The notes beneath the pieces were generated by a model. That model saw only the letters and a list, made by a program, of their open reading frames with translations. It had not been told where the DNA came from and ran no database searches. A program made the translations under genes and the position numbers. A DNA stretch of 52,918 nt. It comes from Deltaproteobacteria bacterium. Lineage in GTDB: Bacteria > Bdellovibrionota > UBA1018 > UBA923. Below are positions 15,789-24,264 of this stretch, piece after piece (the first letter of the stretch is position 1; every line of letters begins with the position of its first letter). The DNA is taken from NCBI GenBank assembly GCA_016186905.1, contig JACPKS010000102.1, positions 1 through 52,918 of the forward strand. The letters are read 5' to 3'.

Positions 15789-17639
15789 TTATCGGCGAAA
15801 TCGGTTCAACGCAACCTTGCGCTGCCAGAAACACAACCAGAGACGCGCGGCAACGAGAACGACAAGAACGCCCCAGGCCGAAAAGAGCGCGTCGGGGCCA
15901 GGCCCTCGAAAGCCGCCCGCGCGATCTTTCGACACGTCCGCGATCAGCCCGCAGCCATTGCTGCTGCTGCCGCTATCTCCGCCGCCTCCACCGCCGCCGC
16001 TTGAGCTCGCGGCAGGCGTGGTCGCAACGCCTCCGGGCGGGCCGTGATCGGCAAACGCGGGAAAGGAATCGGCGGCCTCGCAGCGGGCGTTGTTTGGCAG
16101 CGCGGGTGCGGAGTTCGAGGGTACAAGCGCGGTCGTATCGCCGATCGTGACGATGAGCAGATAGAATAGTGTCGGGTCGATCTGCGTGCTCGATGAGTTG
16201 CCCGCAGGGTATTCGTTGGAGAGAGGGGCTGGGTAATTATGGACTTTGACGTAGTAATTTCCGGCCGGCGCCGCGGCATACGACGCGACTGAGTCGAAGT
16301 TTACGTATAACGTCGACGCATTCTGAAAGACGTCGTCGGTCGAAACGGCGCCAGCAATGGTTCCGCCTGAACTATCCAAAATCGTCACATGCGGATCGAC
16401 CGGCGAATACAGGCTGTACGCCAGCGCTTTGACCGAAATATCTCCCGAAACATCAAGGAGCTTGAAGTATTGATCTGTATTAGCCCCGGCGCTCACGACA
16501 TCCCGCGCGGCCGAACCGCTTGAGGTATTCTGCAACAGCGGAGTCGCAAGATCGGCGGCGGCGGTGCTGGTCGAAGGCGAAGCCAATCCCGGCATGTTCG
16601 AGCAGCTTACCGTGTAGTCCGCGACCGAAGTCGTCGCCCCGGCCGCAACCGCGATCGTCTGCGGAAATCCCGAGGTACCCGTCTCGATGAATCCGCGCTT
16701 AAACGGCGATCCGCCGCAGACGCTCGGGGAATTCACGGTGCCGTAATAGCATCCTGAAGCGGAACCGCCGCACAACGAGCTGATCGGCGCGCTCGCCTGA
16801 AAGGGCTCCACCATGAGGTGGTAATCGCCAGGCTCAAGGCCTGGAATCGTGTAGGTACCGTTGGGCTGCGTGATCGCCGAGGCCACCATCACGCCGCGCG
16901 TTTTGGAAATCGCGAGCACATGCGCGCCGAACACGGCGCTTCCCGAGTAAAGCACCGTACCCGAGAGCGATCCCCGTCCCGTAGTGAAACTGCTCACCGG
17001 ATAGAGCGCGGCGACCGCGCTGATGTCGTCGCACGAAAGTTTCGCTTGCTCGCGGTACTCAAGATAGACCATCGTCGACTGCAGGGCCGCCGAGTGGCTA
17101 AGACCAAACGCATGACCGAACTCGTGCGTGGCAACGTTCTCTAGAAACACGTGCTTTTGATCGCCGAACCGGCTCGAGTCGCTCGGATTGGTCGTGAACG
17201 TGAACGTGTCGTCGTTGAATTCGACGTCCGCCTCGAGAATCACTCCCGCCGCTGAGTAGATATAAGTCACGCCGATCGTCGAACCGCCAAGCTTCTGCGT
17301 GGACTGGCTCGAAAAAAAGACGGCGTTGCGGCTGTCGAATTCTGTTTTTACCGGTGTGGCCGACGAGCCGGTTCCCTGCCAATAATCGAAGCCGATCGAA
17401 GACACGCCGGAATATTTCCAACGCTGAAGCGCATTCGTGAAAGTCGAAAACACGTCTGAGTAGTTCAACGATCGAATGTTGGCCCAGTTCGCGTAAAACA
17501 CGGGAGCGGCGGGATCGGGCCAGGTCAGAATCTGACCGTCCGAGCTCGTCGTATAAACGTACGCGCGCGCGGGAATGGCCACGGCAAGAAGTGCTAGAGC
17601 CAGAGCGGGAAGCACAAGCACGAGGCGAAGGGCTCTCAC
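15789..17639 (-). CDS. Matrixin-type zinc metalloprotease with C-terminal anchor
   Basis: 616 residues from GTG 17639, chosen because AAGGAGG lies 6 bases upstream and the start overlaps the previous stop (GTGA). A signal peptide ends IPARAY. Zinc ligands sit in HEFGHAFGLSH at residues 172-182, with a Met-turn candidate in STMVYL. A carboxypeptidase-regulatory-like beta domain follows (GSLSGTVLYSGSAVFGAHVLAI), then further beta-rich sequence. The tail has a Gly/Ser run, NGCGLI, a hydrophobic helix and a basic end (QRKVALNRFRR), an arrangement like MYXO-CTERM sorting tails. It is probably displayed on the cell surface. Substrate unknown. Confidence 0.8.
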   Translation of the reverse strand: MRALRLVLVLPALALALLAVAIPARAYVYTTSSDGQILTWPDPAAPVFYANWANIRSLNYSDVFSTFTNALQRWKYSGVSSIGFDYWQGTGSSATPVKTEFDSRNAVFFSSQSTQKLGGSTIGVTYIYSAAGVILEADVEFNDDTFTFTTNPSDSSRFGDQKHVFLENVATHEFGHAFGLSHSAALQSTMVYLEYREQAKLSCDDISAVAALYPVSSFTTGRGSLSGTVLYSGSAVFGAHVLAISKTRGVMVASAITQPNGTYTIPGLEPGDYHLMVEPFQASAPISSLCGGSASGCYYGTVNSPSVCGGSPFKRGFIETGTSGFPQTIAVAAGATTSVADYTVSCSNMPGLASPSTSTAAADLATPLLQNTSSGSAARDVVSAGANTDQYFKLLDVSGDISVKALAYSLYSPVDPHVTILDSSGGTIAGAVSTDDVFQNASTLYVNFDSVASYAAAPAGNYYVKVHNYPAPLSNEYPAGNSSSTQIDPTLFYLLIVTIGDTTALVPSNSAPALPNNARCEAADSFPAFADHGPPGGVATTPAASSSGGGGGGGDSGSSSNGCGLIADVSKDRAGGFRGPGPDALFSAWGVLVVLVAARLWLCFWQRKVALNRFRR

Positions 17640-18442
17640 GTTCCGCCTCCTTTTTTGAGGAGACGCCAAATGAGAAATCCACCGGCGGCGATCAGGGCGA
17701 GAAAACTCAAGGGGATCCAGAGGGGGCGTTTTTCTTCGGAGGAGGCAGTGTCGAACGCGGCGTTCACGCCCTGGGAAGGCGACGTCTTCTGCGGAACGGA
17801 AGTGCCGGCGCCTGCGGTCGGCGCCTGCGGCGCTGTAACGCCCTTCGGGCCTGTACTCGGCGCTGCGCTACTAAATTGTTTTCGATCGGCCTGCGGAGGA
17901 TTTCCCCCGCGCGCAAGCTCGCGAAAAACCTCGATCGGAACCCGCGAATCGTACGAATCGGAATGAGAATCCTTCCCCGGATGATAGACCTCGCCGCCGC
18001 CTAAGCTGCTCTCAAGAAAAACGCGTCCGTCTTTTTCGATGACGTTGTATTTTCCGGTCGTGAATCCCGGAACGTCGTAGCTTCCGTCTTCGGCAAATCT
18101 CGGCCCGAGCAGCACGACGATATCTTCGCCGGGCGTAAACGTCGCGGCACCCGGCACGTGAAGCTCGATGCCGTCTTTTGAGCCCCCGGGCTGGCGCAGC
18201 ACAATGTTCGTCTCGCCAAGCTTTCCCTTGAAAACTTCGGTCACCGCGAAGTGGGTATAGGTGTAGATCGTCCGTGACTCGGACTTTCCCCAATCGCTAT
18301 AACTCTCACCGGTTCGACCTCGAACGATCAACGCGGACTCCTGCACGACGTCCTTTAGAGGGCGATTCATGAACGTCGTGGCCTCTGCAAACGTACAGAA
18401 TAAAAACATCCCAAGGGCGGCTGATATCCATCGTCGCTGCAA
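17636..18442 (-). CDS. Exported protein with C-terminal membrane anchor, metalloprotease partner
   Basis: 268 residues from TTG 18442, supported by AGGGG five bases upstream. A signal peptide (ISAALGMFLFCTFAEA) precedes a beta-rich domain (SALIVRGRTGESYSDW...YTHFAVTEVFKGKLGETNIVLRQPGG, EDIVVLLGP). A Pro/Ala/Thr-rich linker and one membrane helix (WIPLSFLALIAAGGFLIW) with a lysine tail follow. It overlaps the protease gene by GTGA. Genes like this often precede matrixin genes in myxobacteria and relatives; the pairing suggests a chaperone, inhibitor or co-displayed partner, which is inference. Confidence 0.7.
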   Translation of the reverse strand: MQRRWISAALGMFLFCTFAEATTFMNRPLKDVVQESALIVRGRTGESYSDWGKSESRTIYTYTHFAVTEVFKGKLGETNIVLRQPGGSKDGIELHVPGAATFTPGEDIVVLLGPRFAEDGSYDVPGFTTGKYNVIEKDGRVFLESSLGGGEVYHPGKDSHSDSYDSRVPIEVFRELARGGNPPQADRKQFSSAAPSTGPKGVTAPQAPTAGAGTSVPQKTSPSQGVNAAFDTASSEEKRPLWIPLSFLALIAAGGFLIWRLLKKGGGT

Positions 18443-18550
18443 GCGAACCCCTTAATTCATCGAAGGTTTCCGTGCTTTAGAAAGATACAACTACCCTAAC
18501 CTTCGCCCAACTTCATATTTTATCGCAGAGCCCAATTAACTCCTAGCGGT

Positions 18551-18596
18551 ATGGTTTTTCCCTTGAATCCCGCGTGGTTCGAAGTTAAAAAACCAT
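18551..18596 (+). promoter_or_regulatory. Inverted repeat and possible promoter upstream of tRNA-Lys
   Basis: Nine-base arms at 18551-18559 (ATGGTTTTT) and 18588-18596 pair perfectly. Within them TTGAAT (18563-18568) and TTAAAA (18585-18590) are 16 bases apart and end 18 bases before the tRNA, so they may be its promoter. The rest of 18443-18608 shows nothing I recognise. Confidence 0.35.
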
Positions 18597-18608
18597 CTCC
18601 CGTAAGGT

Positions 18609-18684
<76 letters not shown>

Positions 18685-18729
18685 CTTTTTCGTGAAAACG
18701 CCCGACTGACGGTTGGACGGAGGAATAAA

Positions 18730-19233
18730 ATGGGTTCGAAGGGCCGTGAAATTGTCGGCAAAGATGTCGAAAAGATTATTACTCTACTGAACCAGGCCTA
18801 CGCGAGCGAGTGGCTTGCATATTACCAATACTGGCTTGGGGCAAAACTCATCAAAGGACCGATGAAGAACGCTGTTGCCGCCGAACTAGACCTGCACGCC
18901 ACCGAAGAACTGAATCATGCGACCCTGCTGGCAAACCGCATTGTGCAACTCGGTGGCACACCCGTGCTATCTCCTGATGGTTGGAACGCACTCAGTCCAT
19001 GCAAGTACGACGCTCCCGAGGACCCGTATGTGGCAGTTCTGCTTGACCAAAACATTGCCGGTGAACGGTGTGCAATCGCAACGTACAAAGCGCTCATGGA
19101 TGCGACCAAAGATAAAGACATGGTTACGTACAACATGGCCCTTACGATTCTTGAACAGGAAGTCGAGCACGAAGAGGATCTGCAGAGTCTTCGGGAAGAT
19201 CTTGATTTGATGGTGGAGCGAGGGAGAAAGTAA
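18730..19233 (+). CDS. Ferritin-like diiron protein (Dps-like/thioferritin type)
   Basis: 167 residues from ATG 18730, with GGAGG upstream. A four-helix ferritin-like fold is suggested by the metal ligands E27 (ASEWLAYYQ), E60xxH63 (EELNH), E112 (AGERCA) and E144xxH147 (LEQEVEH). Two cysteines, C91 and C114, are placed as in archaeal-type Dps-like (DPSL) thioferritins, which use peroxide to oxidise iron. Bacterioferritin is an alternative, but the haem-ligand Met is not obvious. It follows tRNA-Lys directly. The likely role is iron storage or peroxide defence in the cytoplasm. Confidence 0.8.
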   Translation: MGSKGREIVGKDVEKIITLLNQAYASEWLAYYQYWLGAKLIKGPMKNAVAAELDLHATEELNHATLLANRIVQLGGTPVLSPDGWNALSPCKYDAPEDPYVAVLLDQNIAGERCAIATYKALMDATKDKDMVTYNMALTILEQEVEHEEDLQSLREDLDLMVERGRK

Positions 19234-19246
19234 ACGCTCCCGAGCC

Positions 19247-20614
19247 TCAGCGGCCGGAGCAATATCTCCAGTTTTCCGGTTTCTTGCAGAACGAGCGCAG
19301 CTTCGCGAGCATCATCCCGGTTTCCTCTTCGTACTCGGGCGCGATGCGCACCTGGCCGAGCACGCTGCTGTTTTTGGTCTTCTGCGGAGTTTCAAGGCGT
19401 TCAAACCAGGCCGGAAAATCCAGAACCAGCCGGCCGTTTTGTTTGAGGATCTTGATCACATGATCTTCATGCGTATAGTTTTCGGCGTAAAAATTGATAT
19501 CCCAAAGGTGAATCAAGCCGGTTCCGTCGCGGTTCAGATCGACTGACGTCACGAGAACCGAGTGCACGTCGGTCGCGCCCTTGTGGATACTGGCCCAGTC
19601 CCAGCCCGGATCCCAGTCGATCAGGTGCTTGGAATCCTTCGCGGCGAAGAGAATTTTCACGAGCTCGCCGCGGTTCGTGCGCTTCTTGAGATCGAGCGCG
19701 AGAAGCAGGATTTCGTAATTTTCCATCATCTTGTCGCCGTTCACGAACATCGGCACGCTCCAGAAGTGCGTGGCGACGTCGGCCCAGAGATCCATGGCCC
19801 GAAGTTTCAGGTAAAATTCGATTTCAGGAACCACCGTAAGCTCGCGGATATTGCGGAATCCCGGAATGACCTCGGGTTTTCCGCGAAGAAGGATTTGATC
19901 CAGCTTCTTTTCGTAATATCGGAACCAGGCTTCGTTCTTTTTTAAGCCGTTCGCGGCATACGCCGGCACGGGCGGTTTGGCGCCGGGATCGAAAAACGCC
20001 AACATCGTGAGCCTGCGCGCGAGCGTGGAAAATCCCCAGCAATAGCCGTATTTCCGGTCGGAGATGCCGTGATATTCGTAATCGGAGTTAACCGCTGAAA
20101 GTCCGTCTTCAAGGCGGCGATGGAATGTCCGATACCGATCCTTATTCAGTGACAGCAGCATCCGGTCGTACAGCGAACCCGATTCAATCGCTTTCTCGTA
20201 AATTTCTTTTCGGTTTGGCGTCGAGATCATCGCGGCGGTCATGGACAAGCCAACGGCCGGATTGACGGCCAGAAGAGACGGAACCCAAAGCGCATCCGAA
20301 ATATCCGCTTTGGTTTCTTTTTTCACAAGATCGATTTGAAAAACAAAATTCTTGAGTTCGAAATGAAACCATTTTTCCGGAGACGGATCGTCTTGAGGAA
20401 CGGAGCGATCCAACAGCCCCGTCGGCGACAAAGGAGCAATGCGATCGACACCGCCGCGAACGACGATCACGTCCCGGCCAGCCACCTTGTAGAGCGGGCT
20501 ACCGATGGCTCCCGTGGGAATGTTGTGTCCTTCTGAAAATCCAGGAATGGCCCAAAAAGTACTGGCCAAGATCAGAGGAAAAACCTTTAATATCCAAATC
20601 TTAATACTTCGCAT
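19247..20614 (-). CDS. Exported papain-like cysteine protease or transglutaminase-like protein
   Basis: 455 residues from ATG 20614, which directly follows a promoter; the frame stays open to 20641. A signal peptide covers about residues 1-27 (WILKVFPLILASTFWAIPGFS). A possible triad is visible: C192 in YGYCWGFSTLARR, H351 in ATDVHSVLVTSV and D372 in IHLWDINFY, in the Cys-His-Asp order of papain-fold enzymes. No known family is recognised and the regions between are unassigned. It converges on the ferritin-like gene. Catalysis is inferred from motif order only. Confidence 0.7.
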   Translation of the reverse strand: MRSIKIWILKVFPLILASTFWAIPGFSEGHNIPTGAIGSPLYKVAGRDVIVVRGGVDRIAPLSPTGLLDRSVPQDDPSPEKWFHFELKNFVFQIDLVKKETKADISDALWVPSLLAVNPAVGLSMTAAMISTPNRKEIYEKAIESGSLYDRMLLSLNKDRYRTFHRRLEDGLSAVNSDYEYHGISDRKYGYCWGFSTLARRLTMLAFFDPGAKPPVPAYAANGLKKNEAWFRYYEKKLDQILLRGKPEVIPGFRNIRELTVVPEIEFYLKLRAMDLWADVATHFWSVPMFVNGDKMMENYEILLLALDLKKRTNRGELVKILFAAKDSKHLIDWDPGWDWASIHKGATDVHSVLVTSVDLNRDGTGLIHLWDINFYAENYTHEDHVIKILKQNGRLVLDFPAWFERLETPQKTKNSSVLGQVRIAPEYEEETGMMLAKLRSFCKKPENWRYCSGR

Positions 20615-20622
20615 AGGCGCGT

Positions 20623-20651
20623 TATATATCAATCTAGACAATATTAGTCAA
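20623..20651 (-). promoter_or_regulatory. Sigma-70 promoter giving a leaderless mRNA
   Basis: On the minus strand TTGACT (20651-20646) and TATATA (20628-20623) are 17 bases apart. Only 8 bases separate the -10 box from the ATG at 20614, so transcription would begin at or next to the start codon and no ribosome site is possible. Confidence 0.65.
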
Positions 20652-20759
20652 GTTAATTTAGTCGCTCTAAAGAGGTCATGCGGAATCGGAGTGTGAGTTC
20701 GAGTCCTGTACGCTGCGCGGCTTTTATTCGATGTCGGCGATGAGTACGATAATCCTCTT

Positions 20760-22187
20760 ATGAAGGTAAACGAGAAGCTACTGGATGAGAAACTAGCGGC
20801 GCTTGAGAAGGCCAGAACCTGGAGCCCGCGCGTTGTGTCGAAGCTCGAATCGCTGATCCGCGCCGAAGACGATTTCGCATTGTTCAGGGTGAACCCGATC
20901 GCGCTTGCGTCCGAAAAAAACATCGCCGAAACCGAGTCCATCGATCTGTTTCTCCATGCCACGAAGCTCGGCCTCTTCGAGATGAACTGGAATCTGCTGT
21001 GCCCGTTCTGCAGCGACATCGTCACGAGCTTCGCCTCGCTTAAAACCGTCCATTCGCATTTTTTCTGCACGATGTGCCGCGAGGGCACCGACGCCACGCT
21101 TGACGACTTCATCCAGGTCAGCTTCACGGTTTCGCCTCAAATCCGGACAATCGCCGCTCATGATCCCGAATCCCTTTCCGTGCAGGATTACTATCTCAAG
21201 TACCGTTTCAGCCGCGAAGGGCGGATTCCAGGAGGTCCGCGGTTCATCGAAGCCATCCCACGGATGCTCAAGCACATGAGTTACTTCGCGCCCGGCGAAA
21301 AAAAGAACATCCGGATCGAGCTCGAACGCGGCCAGATCATGGGACATGACCTGCTCAATAATGCTGGCTTCATGTACGATGTGTCCGAAACGAGGGCCAA
21401 GGGCATTCAGGCCGTTTCCGTTCGGTTTTCGGAGACGAAGGCGGAACCCGACCAGGGGAGCGCCCTTTCGGGAACGACGGATTTTGAAATTGAAAACACC
21501 GCCGCGAAAAAGGCCTCGCTCCTGCTGCTCGCGTTTCCCCCCGGACACGTGAACAGCCCGCTGGAGTTTGAACCCTATCTTTCCGGAAAAAAGCTGCTCT
21601 CGACCCAGTCCTTCCGCGACCTCTTCCGCACGGAAGTCATCGAAGGCGAGGAGGGCATCGGCGTACGCGACCTCACGTTTTTGTTCACCGATCTCAAAGG
21701 CTCAACCGAGCTCTACGACCGAATCGGCGATCTCAAGGCGTTCGCGCTCGTCCGCCAGCATTTCGATACGCTCGGGAAGGTGGTCAGCGGCAATCGCGGC
21801 GCCATCGTGAAGACCATCGGCGACGCCGTAATGGCGACGTTTCTCAGCCCGGAAGACGCGATCAAGGCGGCAACCGGGATGATCGACGAGATCCAGGAGT
21901 TCAACGACGGCCCCGATGGAAAGCGCATCATCCTGAAGATCGGCGTCCACAAGGGCGCCTCGATCGCGGTCACGCTCAACGAGCGGCTGGACTACTTCGG
22001 CCAATCCGTCAACATCGCCGCGCGCGTGCAGGGGCTCGCCGATGCCGAGGAGATTTACGTGACCGAGGACGTTTACGGATTTCCCGGCGTGCGGGAGCTT
22101 CTCAGCAGCTACCACATCACGCCGAAGAAAGCGCGGCTCAAGGGCGTGCAGGATGAGATGCAGGTTTACCGGATCGAGCATCGATAG
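20760..22187 (+). CDS. Class III adenylate/guanylate cyclase with zinc-ribbon-like N-terminal domain
   Basis: 475 residues. The N-terminal part contains C81xxC84 and C103xxC106 (CPFCSD, CTMC), a probable zinc-binding site, in a DUF5939-like region. The C-terminal cyclase domain starts near residue 306: FLFTDLKGSTELYDRIGD with the first metal Asp, GAIVKTIGDAVMATF with the second, and DYFGQSVNIAARVQGLA with the transition-state Asn and Arg. All catalytic positions look intact. No membrane segment is present, so it is a soluble cNMP producer. Whether it makes cAMP or cGMP cannot be read here. It stands as a single gene. Confidence 0.88.
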   Translation: MKVNEKLLDEKLAALEKARTWSPRVVSKLESLIRAEDDFALFRVNPIALASEKNIAETESIDLFLHATKLGLFEMNWNLLCPFCSDIVTSFASLKTVHSHFFCTMCREGTDATLDDFIQVSFTVSPQIRTIAAHDPESLSVQDYYLKYRFSREGRIPGGPRFIEAIPRMLKHMSYFAPGEKKNIRIELERGQIMGHDLLNNAGFMYDVSETRAKGIQAVSVRFSETKAEPDQGSALSGTTDFEIENTAAKKASLLLLAFPPGHVNSPLEFEPYLSGKKLLSTQSFRDLFRTEVIEGEEGIGVRDLTFLFTDLKGSTELYDRIGDLKAFALVRQHFDTLGKVVSGNRGAIVKTIGDAVMATFLSPEDAIKAATGMIDEIQEFNDGPDGKRIILKIGVHKGASIAVTLNERLDYFGQSVNIAARVQGLADAEEIYVTEDVYGFPGVRELLSSYHITPKKARLKGVQDEMQVYRIEHR

Positions 22188-22236
22188 CGTTCGCGAAAAC
22201 CATCGCCGTTTTCGTATCACGTATTACAATAAAAGC

Positions 22237-22734
22237 ATGCGGACGAAAAAATCCGGAAAGCCCGTGAGCGCCTCGCATGTGCAAATGACGGAAATCGTGC
22301 TTCCAAGCCACACGAACCAAATCGGAACGATTTTCGGCGGCCAGATCATGGCCTGGATCGATGTCGCCGCCGCGATCTCGGCCACGCGGCACGCGCGCGC
22401 GATCTGCGTCACCGCGAGCATCGACGCGCTTCATTTCGTGGCGCCCGCGCGTCTGGGCAACGCGATCTGCCTCTTCGCGAGCGTCAACTACACGCATCGC
22501 ACGTCGATGGAAGTCGGCGTGCACGTCGAGAGCGAGGACGGGCTTTCAGGCACGCGCGCGCACATCGCGACGGCGTATCTCACCTTCGTGGCTTTGGATG
22601 CGGCGGGAAAGCCCAGGGAGGTGCCGCCCGTGATTCCCGAAACGAAAGAAGAGAAGCGGCGCTTCGAGGAAGCCAAGCTCCGGCGCGGCGCGCGGCTTGC
22701 GCTTAAGACGCGGCTTCAGAATCAACCTCGTTGA
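22237..22734 (+). CDS. Hotdog-fold acyl-CoA thioesterase
   Basis: 165 residues from ATG 22237. The hotdog signature is clear: PSHTNQIGTIFGGQIMAWIDVAAAISATRHA, then TASIDALHFVAPARLGNAI and TSMEVGVHVESED. This matches the YciA/acyl-CoA hydrolase branch, which releases free fatty acid from CoA in the cytoplasm. TACAAT lies 6 bases before the ATG, so the mRNA may be leaderless. Its 3' end overlaps the oppositely oriented def gene by 32 bases. Confidence 0.88.
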   Translation: MRTKKSGKPVSASHVQMTEIVLPSHTNQIGTIFGGQIMAWIDVAAAISATRHARAICVTASIDALHFVAPARLGNAICLFASVNYTHRTSMEVGVHVESEDGLSGTRAHIATAYLTFVALDAAGKPREVPPVIPETKEEKRRFEEAKLRRGARLALKTRLQNQPR

Positions 22735-23272
22735 TCACATGCTTTTCAAACTCCTCCTCGAACACGAGGAATTTCGAGTCGACAAGCCGGTCGACGTAAA
22801 GCACGCCGTCTAAGTGATCGAATTCGTGTTGAAGCACGATCGCGAGGAAGCCTTCAACGACCCTGGTGCGCGACTTCCCTTCGCGATCAAGGTACTTCAC
22901 GCGCACTTTGTCGGGGCGCGCGACCAGCCCGCGAAGGCCGGGAACGCTTAAGCACCCCTCCCAGTTCCGCGCTTTCTTGCGAGTAAGCTTCGTGATCTTG
23001 GGATTGATGAAAACCTGCAGCCCCGAAAGTTCGCCTGCACCGCCGTTTTCGGGATAACGGGGATTGTCGTCAGTGAGTTCCACGACCGCAAGACGAATCG
23101 AGCGATAAACCTGAGGCGCGGCCAATCCCACGCCATCGAGATCGCGCATCGTTTCGACCATGTCGTCGACGAGGCTCTGAAATTCCTTGGTGCGGATCTC
23201 CATGGGGTCGACGGGCTTGGCTTTCCGCCTCAATATCGGATGCCCCATGCGGGCCACACTTAGAATAGCCAT
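22703..23272 (-). CDS. def: Peptide deformylase
   Basis: 189 residues with all three deformylase motifs: GVGLAAPQV, EGCLSVPG (metal Cys) and QHEFDHLDGVLYVDRL (metal His pair and catalytic Glu). It removes the formyl group from nascent N-terminal methionine. AGGA lies upstream of the ATG. It lies 43 bases after the HAD phosphatase gene, with a palindrome between them. Confidence 0.96.
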   Translation of the reverse strand: MAILSVARMGHPILRRKAKPVDPMEIRTKEFQSLVDDMVETMRDLDGVGLAAPQVYRSIRLAVVELTDDNPRYPENGGAGELSGLQVFINPKITKLTRKKARNWEGCLSVPGLRGLVARPDKVRVKYLDREGKSRTRVVEGFLAIVLQHEFDHLDGVLYVDRLVDSKFLVFEEEFEKHVINEVDSEAAS

Positions 23273-23301
23273 ATGACTTCCTGTAAATTTTTGTGTTCAG
23301 C

Positions 23302-23315
23302 CCGCTACGTAGCGG
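23302..23315. repeat. 14-bp perfect palindrome between HAD gene and def
   Basis: CCGCTACGTAGCGG begins at the base next to the HAD gene's TGA stop and lies 29 bases before the def start. No T-tract follows on the minus strand, so it may be an attenuating hairpin, an mRNA-stability element or a protein site rather than a standard terminator. Confidence 0.55.
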
Positions 23316-24176
23316 TCAGAAACCTTGCGATAACCATAACACGCCGCGAGCTCCGGACGCGGATTTTCCCTCGGCGAAACTGCGAAGTTTCTGCTCGGAT
23401 TCGAAGCCGGGCTCGCCGTCTTTTTCGGAATGCACCGCCAAGACAAACTCTCTTGCGAGCTGAAGCATGTCCTTGTCCCAAATCGTGTTTCCCGCGGCAA
23501 AAAGCGGGTCAGCACCGATGCGCGCGCGGATGAGCTCCACTTTGGCTTTTCGGTATGGAACCGCGTGAGCGAGTTTTCCGGTGAAAACCCCGTCTTTCAT
23601 CTCGACGTCGGCGGCGATGATGTGATCTTCCTGAACGCCGTAACCCTTAACACCCTCGCGAATCACCCACGAAAAAGACGCGCTCACGACCCAGACCTCG
23701 AAGCCCGAGTTTCTGAGCGCGTGCGAAAGCGTGCGCATGGGTTCGAAAACCGCGTGGCAAAAACGGTCGCGAAAAAACTCGGTGGTCCAGCGGCTCATTT
23801 CCTCGACGGTCGCGCCTTCGTTCCACTGCGCAAGCCAGCCGTACGCGCGCGCGGGATCGCCGTTTGATACCTCATCCCAATACTTCTTCCATGGATCGCG
23901 TTTGGGAAACGCGCCGGGCTTAGCGCCCCGCGCGGGAAGCAAGCGATGATCGAGCTGGTACCGAAAAAACTCCTCGCCCGCGTCTCCGCGCCAAAGCGTG
24001 CCGTCGGCGTCGAAAATCGCGATTCTGCGAGCGCCCGCGTCACGTTCATGCCGCTCGACAAACTCCAGGATCTTCACATGCAGGTCACGGTCAAACGTGG
24101 TCATTAAAAATGGATATATCCTGCGTTCGGCGAAGTTGCCAGATTCAAGCCCCGCGCGCATCAAACGGGATGACAT
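23316..24176 (-). CDS. HAD-superfamily phosphatase (SerB-like)
   Basis: 286 residues from ATG 24176, where GGGGG lies 7 bases upstream; ATG 24104 is an alternative that starts just before the domain. The HAD motifs are IAIFDADGTLW (nucleophile Asp and Asp+2), VWVVSASFSW (motif II Ser), the lysine in PYRKAKVELI, and AAGNTIWDKDML (motif IV acids). This is the haloacid dehalogenase phosphatase arrangement with a helical cap, close to phosphoserine-phosphatase-type enzymes. The substrate is unknown. It precedes def in the same direction. Confidence 0.82.
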   Translation of the reverse strand: MSSRLMRAGLESGNFAERRIYPFLMTTFDRDLHVKILEFVERHERDAGARRIAIFDADGTLWRGDAGEEFFRYQLDHRLLPARGAKPGAFPKRDPWKKYWDEVSNGDPARAYGWLAQWNEGATVEEMSRWTTEFFRDRFCHAVFEPMRTLSHALRNSGFEVWVVSASFSWVIREGVKGYGVQEDHIIAADVEMKDGVFTGKLAHAVPYRKAKVELIRARIGADPLFAAGNTIWDKDMLQLAREFVLAVHSEKDGEPGFESEQKLRSFAEGKSASGARGVLWLSQGF

Positions 24177-24264
24177 AAATCCGCCCCCATGTTACGAAAA
24201 TACATATATAAAACAGGGACTGTCCTGCCTGCCTTGAAACAGGACGCATAGAGGAGAAAAATCG

